Below are positions 59,451-64,000 of a stretch of 64,000 bases of DNA, in pieces. The position numbers were made by a program, and so were the translations under genes. The stretch is from JAAXGX01 sp965221595. GTDB lineage: Bacteria > Acidobacteriota > Vicinamibacteria > Vicinamibacterales > UBA8438. Location: positions 744,001 through 808,000 of the forward strand of contig OZ244900.1 of assembly GCA_965221595.1 (NCBI GenBank). The letters are read 5' to 3'. The notes beneath the pieces were generated by a model. That model searched no databases. It saw nothing but the letters and a program-made list of their open reading frames with translations, and was not told the origin of the DNA. The stretch's first letter is position 1, and every line of letters begins with the position of its first letter.

Positions 59451-60410
59451 ATGCGGATCAGGCAGGCGGTGGTGGCGGCGGTGGCCGTCGTGCTCGTGCT
59501 CGCCCGCCCCGCGGCGGTCGACGCGAGCTGGGCCGGGATGCTGGTGCAGGTCACGGCCATGTTGTCGCAGATTCGGGGCTACGTGCAGACGGCGGAGGCA
59601 TACGTCGTCCAGGCCGGCGCCGAGGTCCGGGGGCTGCTCGACCCGGGGGGCCTCGTCTCGGGGGTGCGGCCGCTGGCGCACTGGCGGGGTCTGCTGTCGG
59701 GTCTCACCGACGTCGGTCCGTTGTGGCAGCCGTTCCCCGAGACGCGGGCGCTCGTCGACGACGCCCTCGGCGACTACCAGGCCGTGCGCGGTCTCGGCGC
59801 GTACGACTTCGGATCGGTGGCGGGCTTCGTGGACTTCCTCGACGCGCAGCCGCTGGGGTGGACGGCGGGCAAGGAGTCCGCGTGGCGGGTGCTCGTCGAT
59901 GACCTCGGCCTGCCGGTCGAGCTTCGCGACGAGGTGCGCGACGCCGACCGGCTGCGCCGGCGCGTGGTCGATCTGCGTTACGCGGCAGCGATGGACACCC
60001 GCCTCGCCACGGCGGCCGTCCTCGGCCGCCACGTCGCCGACGAATACGTCGGGCGGGGCTTGCTGGAAGACACCGCGGGGGTTCTCGATGCGACGCGCCG
60101 CGTGATGGGCGGGCAGTCGGATCCGGACCCCGCGTTGAGCCAGGCCGAGGCCGACAGCGCCGCGTCGCAGCTCGCGTCGCTCGGCGCGAGCCAGTCCGCC
60201 GGCGCGCTGTCTCTGCGGGCAGCGCGGCTCTCCGCGGCCGCGCGGGACGTCCGGCTGACGGCCCATGCGGACGCGGCGCGCGCCGAGCGGCGGCTGGACC
60301 GCCTCGCGCACCTGGCGTCCGCCGCCGCGCCGGCGATGGAGCAGTCCATCGGCCGCGACCCGATGGGTGTCCTCGGATCGGGCGAGTTCATGGAGGCTTG
60401 GGTCCGGTGA
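59451..60410 (+). CDS. TrbJ/VirB5-like secreted protein, copy 2
   Basis: This 319-residue protein has a signal peptide (about 1-26, ending in AVDAS) and an extended helical body. The AMLSQIRGYVQTAEAYV start resembles TrbJ-type proteins that assemble at the pilus. The C-terminal half is rich in Ala, Arg and Ser (LSLRAARLSAAARDVRL). It has no cysteines apparent, unlike copy 1. The stop overlaps the start of the VirB6-like gene by one base. Confidence 0.6.
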   Translation: MRIRQAVVAAVAVVLVLARPAAVDASWAGMLVQVTAMLSQIRGYVQTAEAYVVQAGAEVRGLLDPGGLVSGVRPLAHWRGLLSGLTDVGPLWQPFPETRALVDDALGDYQAVRGLGAYDFGSVAGFVDFLDAQPLGWTAGKESAWRVLVDDLGLPVELRDEVRDADRLRRRVVDLRYAAAMDTRLATAAVLGRHVADEYVGRGLLEDTAGVLDATRRVMGGQSDPDPALSQAEADSAASQLASLGASQSAGALSLRAARLSAAARDVRLTAHADAARAERRLDRLAHLASAAAPAMEQSIGRDPMGVLGSGEFMEAWVR

Positions 60411-61699
60411 TGGCCTCGGGCCGGCGCGTGTTCGTCGTCGCTGTGGTCCTGGGCGGGCTGGGCGCCCTGGGACCCCTCGCGTCGGCCGCGTCGGCCCAGC
60501 CTCCCGTCGATCCCGAAGGGTCGGCCACCCGCTGGTCGTTCGACTACGTCCAGGCCGCGGTGGACGACTTGGTCAGCGACCCGCTGCCGGCAGCTTACGG
60601 CGGCGTGACGGTTCGCCAGTACTTCTACGACATGGGCGTTCGCCTGTGGGCGGCGATCGCCTTGATCATGGTCGTCGTCCAGGGCCTCAAGGTGTCGATG
60701 GGCGGCCGCCTCGACCTGTGGGGGCTGGTGAGCTTCCTCCTCTGGATCGCGTTCCCGCTGATGGTCCTCGAGGGGTTCTACACGCCGTACGCGGCGTTCG
60801 GGAACCAGACCTTCATCCAAATGGTGACCGGCCAGGGGCAGGCGCTCGCCTCGGCGCTCAACGAGGGCGGCGGGGCCTTCGCGCAGCTCCACGACCGCAT
60901 CTACGGCACGCTCTCCGAGACGTTCCGCCACTTCGGGATCGCGCTGTCGAACGCGCCGTGGTCCCTCGGCGGTCTCTTGCAGGGGCTCGACGCGCTCATG
61001 GCGACGTTGATCTCGTTGAGCGCCGCGGCCGGGGTGCTGATCCTGGGGATCGTGCTGCTCCTCATCGCCAGCCTGCTCGTCTACACGCAGGTGGTCTGGG
61101 CGAACGTCGCGCTGGGCGTCCTGACGCTGCTCGGTCCCATCTTCGTGCCGTTCCTGCTCGTCGAGCAGATGTCGTTCCTGTTCTGGAGCTGGCTGAAGGG
61201 GCTCATCCAGTACAGCTTCCAGGTCGTGGTCGCGGCGCTCCTGCTGCGGATGATCGCGGTCCTCGCCATCCATCCCCTGGAGGGGATGAGCGCGTTCGTC
61301 ACCAGCCTGGCCGCGATCGGGTCGGACGCTGGCGATCCGGTGATGGTCTCGTACCTGGACGTCATCCGGCGGTTCGGGTCCTGGGTCCCGGTGATCCTCG
61401 CCGCGCTGCTCTTGAGCTTCAAGGTCGGCGAACTGACCCAGGTCATGCTCGGCGGCTCGCAGAACCTCAGCTCCGGGCTGACCGCGGTGGCGGCGGGCGC
61501 GGCGGCGACGCTGGCCACGGGCGGCGCGGCGGCCGGCGGGGCGCTCGCCTCGGCCGGGCTCTCGGGTCTCGCCCGGGGCGCCGCCGCCCACGGCATGAAG
61601 GGCACGGCGACGGCGCTCTCGCGGGGGGCGCGGGCCGCCGACTGGGTGTCGTCGCAGGCGCGCGGGCGGAAGGGCCGCCGGCGCGGGGAGGACGAGTAG
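60410..61699 (+). CDS. virB6: VirB6/TrbL-type channel protein
   Basis: This 429-residue inner-membrane protein has a signal-like N-terminal helix, then hydrophobic segments at about 80-100, 110-135, 205-235, 240-270, 285-310 and 340-360, which match the TrbL/VirB6 layout of a polytopic channel. The C-terminal tail (360-429) is Ala/Gly-rich and ends in a basic RGRKGRRRG. The ATG at 60410 overlaps the preceding stop; an in-frame TTG lies four codons earlier. Confidence 0.8.
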   Translation: MASGRRVFVVAVVLGGLGALGPLASAASAQPPVDPEGSATRWSFDYVQAAVDDLVSDPLPAAYGGVTVRQYFYDMGVRLWAAIALIMVVVQGLKVSMGGRLDLWGLVSFLLWIAFPLMVLEGFYTPYAAFGNQTFIQMVTGQGQALASALNEGGGAFAQLHDRIYGTLSETFRHFGIALSNAPWSLGGLLQGLDALMATLISLSAAAGVLILGIVLLLIASLLVYTQVVWANVALGVLTLLGPIFVPFLLVEQMSFLFWSWLKGLIQYSFQVVVAALLLRMIAVLAIHPLEGMSAFVTSLAAIGSDAGDPVMVSYLDVIRRFGSWVPVILAALLLSFKVGELTQVMLGGSQNLSSGLTAVAAGAAATLATGGAAAGGALASAGLSGLARGAAAHGMKGTATALSRGARAADWVSSQARGRKGRRRGEDE

Positions 61700-61701
61700 G
61701 C

Positions 61702-62358
61702 GTGGAGATCGAGACCGACGAGATCGTCGAGGTGTGGGCCGAGCACGTCACCCGCGCGCGGCACTACCGGGCACTGCTGCTCGTCATGGGCGTGTGCATG
61801 GCCCTGACGCTCCTCGCGCTCTGGGGCGTCGCCCGGCGCCCGCATCCGTCGCCGGTGGTCGTGCGCGTGGACGAGGTCGGCCGCGCCGAGGCCGTCGACT
61901 ACCTGCCCGAGGCGATCGAGCCGGCGGGGCCGGAGGTCAGCTACTTCCTGCACGAGTTCGTCGCGGCCCAGTACGCGCGCCAGCGCGCGGTGGTGGAGGC
62001 GCGCTGGCAGGAGAGCCTCTGGTTCACCAGCGCCGACGTGAGCGCGCAGCTCTCGGCGGAGTACGGCGAGGAGGTCGCCGAGTTCATCGCCGGCGCGCGC
62101 GGCGAGGGCGACATCGTCGTCGAGAACGTCCGCATTCGCGTCCTCCCGAACCCCGCGCCGCCGCACGACGCCGAGATCGCCTTCGACCGCGTGCGGACGG
62201 TCGCGGGTCGAGTGATCGGGAGCGAGCCGTGGTCGGTGAACCTGCAGTTCGCCTTCACCGAGGTCACCCCTGACCTCGTGTTCAGCAACCCCATCGGGCT
62301 CGTGATCACGTTCCTGGAGGACACCGTCGTGCGGACGACCCTCCGGGAAGGGAGGTAG
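61702..62358 (+). CDS. virB8: VirB8/TrbF-type inner-membrane protein
   Basis: This 218-residue bitopic protein has a short cytoplasmic N-terminus, one helix (about 27-45) and a periplasmic NTF2-like domain, as in VirB8/TrbF. SYFLHEFVAAQYARQR, EYGEEVAEFIAG and the C-terminal FSNPIGLVITFLED fit TrbF. GGAGG precedes the GTG start. It nucleates assembly of the secretion channel. Confidence 0.83.
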   Translation: MEIETDEIVEVWAEHVTRARHYRALLLVMGVCMALTLLALWGVARRPHPSPVVVRVDEVGRAEAVDYLPEAIEPAGPEVSYFLHEFVAAQYARQRAVVEARWQESLWFTSADVSAQLSAEYGEEVAEFIAGARGEGDIVVENVRIRVLPNPAPPHDAEIAFDRVRTVAGRVIGSEPWSVNLQFAFTEVTPDLVFSNPIGLVITFLEDTVVRTTLREGR

Positions 62359-62361
62359 AGG

Positions 62362-63327
62362 GTGGAGCTCACGGGGGCCGAGCGTGCCCTCCAGCAGGTC
62401 GGCTTCAGCGCGCAGGCGGCGCGCTTCGTGGCGCTGGTGGTCCTCTCCGGCGGGGTGTTCGTGCGGGAGTTCGCCTCGCGGTGGATCGGGGACACCGACG
62501 GCCGGCGCGCCCGCACGGAGCGCTTCATCGACGGCGACGTGTCCGCCGCGTGGCGCGGCGCGTTCGGCCGCGACAAGGGCCTCGCCGTCCACCGCATGCG
62601 CTCCGGGGTCGTCTACCACTGCAGCGGCAAGGCGCTCTACCGCGCCCTCGGGGCCGAGAACAGCCGCTACCGCCGCCCCCTCGACCCGGCGGACCGGCCG
62701 CGGATCGTCGAGCGGCTCCTCAAGGCGTGGGCCGCCCTCGCGTCGCCGCAGTGGCCGTGGCTGTTCTCGATCGAGGCGCAGGTCGCGCTGGCCGACTCGC
62801 TGGGGGTGCCCCGCTCGGCGCTCCCCCGGCGCTCGTACGGCGTCGGGCAGAAGCAGGACGTCTACTTCCCGGACCGCCCGCTCATCGCCTGCGCGGGCGA
62901 CCGGCTCGTGCTCGCGCGGCCGCACGTCGACGACGACCTGGCGGACCCCGCCGCGGCGCTGCGCACGTGGTGGCGGCACTACCGCCGGTTCATCGAGGCG
63001 GTCGGCGCCGCCGGGGTCTCGGTCTCGCTCAAGCTGGTCCGTTCGGCGGCGCGGCCCGCCGACCCGGCGGTGGATCAACTCCTCGCGCTGTGGGAGGCGG
63101 ACGGCGCCGCGGTGGAGGCGGTGCGCGACATCTGGTTCACGCGCCAGGAGGCGCGCCGCCTCGAGGGAGGCCACCCGCCGGTGGTGGCGGCGTACGGCGG
63201 ACCCGAGCGGGTCGCCGCGCGCCTCCGCGAGCTCGAGGACCGTCTGGCCGAGCGCCGGGCCGCCGTCGCGGCGGGCGCCGCGGACGCCGAGGTCTGGCAG
63301 GCGGAAGGGCTGCCGGAGTCATGGTAG
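62362..63327 (+). CDS. Hypothetical winged-helix protein of the transfer operon
   Basis: This 321-residue protein is soluble and basic, with an N-terminal winged-helix-like stretch (GFSAQAARFVALVVLSGGVFV, VREFASRWIG, then VVYHCSGKALYRALG). The middle part (WPWLFSIEAQVALADSLGV) and C-terminus are not recognised. No membrane segment is visible. It sits between VirB8 and the coupling protein. A DNA-processing or regulatory role is likely from position. The GTG start at 62362 has GGGAGG upstream. Confidence 0.55.
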   Translation: MELTGAERALQQVGFSAQAARFVALVVLSGGVFVREFASRWIGDTDGRRARTERFIDGDVSAAWRGAFGRDKGLAVHRMRSGVVYHCSGKALYRALGAENSRYRRPLDPADRPRIVERLLKAWAALASPQWPWLFSIEAQVALADSLGVPRSALPRRSYGVGQKQDVYFPDRPLIACAGDRLVLARPHVDDDLADPAAALRTWWRHYRRFIEAVGAAGVSVSLKLVRSAARPADPAVDQLLALWEADGAAVEAVRDIWFTRQEARRLEGGHPPVVAAYGGPERVAARLRELEDRLAERRAAVAAGAADAEVWQAEGLPESW

Positions 63328-64000
63328 CCAGGCTGCTCGCGGCGGGCGCGGTCACCGCGTGGTGGATGTGGGCCCATCCGCTCCCGCTCGACGACCGCTT
63401 CCTGCTGTTCATCCGGCAGCAGACGCCGGCCTGGTACTGGCCGGTGGTGGTGTGGTCGGCGGTCTCGCCCGGCGTCCTCGTCCTCGTGCTCGGGTCCGTG
63501 GCCGAGTCCGTCTGGCGGGTGTGGTTCGAGCGCTACCGGCCGCGCGGCGCGGGCGCGAGCCGGCTGCCGCCGTGGCCGCTCTCGCCCGACGACCCCGAGC
63601 CCGCGATCGTCATCGGCGAGGTCCATCACCCGAACCGGATCCAGGAGGCCCGCGAGCCCGCGTGGCTCGTGATGCGCGACAAGGCGCTCTACACCGGCAC
63701 CATCGTCTTCGGCGCGGTCGGCACCGGCAAGACCTCCGCCTGCATGCGCCCCTTCGTCCAGCAGCTCCTGAGCTGGCGCGCCCACGACGAGCAGTGCTGC
63801 ATATCAGGGCTTTGCCTAGAAGTTAAGGGCGACTTCTGCAACGACGTCAAGGCGATGCTCGCGGAGTGCGGTCGCGAAGACGACTACGTCGAGCTCAACC
63901 TCAATCGCGAGGGCTTTGCCTGGAACCCGCTCGACGCCCCGTGGATGGACTCGTCGAGCCTCGCCTACACGATCGCCTCCCTCCTCAACCAGCTCCACGG
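63321..64000 (+). CDS. traG: VirD4/TraG coupling protein, N-terminal part
   Basis: The first 226 residues of a type IV coupling protein are present and run off the right edge. Two N-terminal membrane helices (about 4-20 and 40-60) are followed by the ATPase core with Walker A GAVGTGKT (131-138) and LEVKGDFC, a standard TraG/VirD4 stretch. It links the relaxosome to the secretion channel. A patch near 63800-63830 uses AT-richer codons than its surroundings. The ATG overlaps the stop of the previous gene. Confidence 0.9.
   Translation, partial: MVARLLAAGAVTAWWMWAHPLPLDDRFLLFIRQQTPAWYWPVVVWSAVSPGVLVLVLGSVAESVWRVWFERYRPRGAGASRLPPWPLSPDDPEPAIVIGEVHHPNRIQEAREPAWLVMRDKALYTGTIVFGAVGTGKTSACMRPFVQQLLSWRAHDEQCCISGLCLEVKGDFCNDVKAMLAECGREDDYVELNLNREGFAWNPLDAPWMDSSSLAYTIASLLNQLH

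Overview
The window is about 64 kb of GC-rich bacterial DNA. It reads as two parts: a chromosomal segment (1 to about 35.8 kb) and a conjugative plasmid-like element (about 36 kb to the right edge). TonB/ExbB/ExbD, LspA/Lgt lipoprotein processing and a lipoprotein-type TPR protein show a diderm (Gram-negative type) cell. The gene mix (membrane pyrophosphatase, proline-rich TonB, secreted methyltransferase, Fur-rubrerythrin fusion) and base composition resemble Acidobacteriota, perhaps Vicinamibacteria. That placement is an inference, because no rRNA is present.

Chromosomal part. 0-3.2 kb: the end of uppP, a DUF502 membrane protein and a K+-dependent membrane pyrophosphatase. 3.4-5.9 kb: a tonB-exbB-exbD-exbD operon behind a consensus sigma-70 promoter. 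6.4-9.8 kb: a TPR lipoprotein and a bifunctional RelA/SpoT protein fired from divergent promoters; a palindrome overlaps one -35. 9.9-15.5 kb: zinc-type L28, an aminotransferase, a zinc-finger protein, a DksA-type protein and Lon. 15.5-21.2 kb: a minus-strand ileS-lspA-lgt-rluD-nudix operon. 22.1-25.1 kb: moaE-moaD-prfA-prmC-HIT. 25.4-27.8 kb: an FdhE-like protein, a secreted methyltransferase and ThiD. 27.9-33.3 kb: ErpA, a Fur-rubrerythrin fusion, a HAD phosphatase, a YhdH-type reductase, tRNA-Sec, a cold-shock protein, a MocA-type nucleotidyltransferase and tRNA-Ala(GGC). tRNA-Sec, FdhE, MoaD/MoaE and MocA together suggest a molybdenum/selenium formate dehydrogenase elsewhere in the genome. 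A dispersed ~30-bp repeat family, often starting at a stop codon, is scattered through this part. A DEAD-box helicase ends it.

Junction (33.4-36.4 kb). This stretch holds decayed sequence, palindromes and a broken fragment of a P4-type tyrosine integrase.

Mobile element (36.4-64 kb). An AlpA-like regulator and its decayed duplicate are followed by a RepA-type initiator with an iteron array, then a minus-strand parA/ribbon-helix-helix partition pair with operator-like repeats. Next comes about 1 kb of non-coding DNA packed with strong inverted repeats. After it runs one plus-strand block: a RepB-type primase, a tandem array of four divergent ArdC-like proteins whose zincin HExxH sites all look lost, a replication-relaxation-like protein, and a type IV secretion system (VirB2, B3, B4, two VirB9-like, B10, two VirB5/TrbJ-like, B6, B8). 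It ends in a truncated VirD4/TraG coupling protein. No relaxase, VirB11 or intact integrase is seen, so the element probably continues beyond 64 kb. The layout suggests an origin of transfer near 41.4-41.7 kb, with the ArdC-like array as the first-entering region that blunts host defence.
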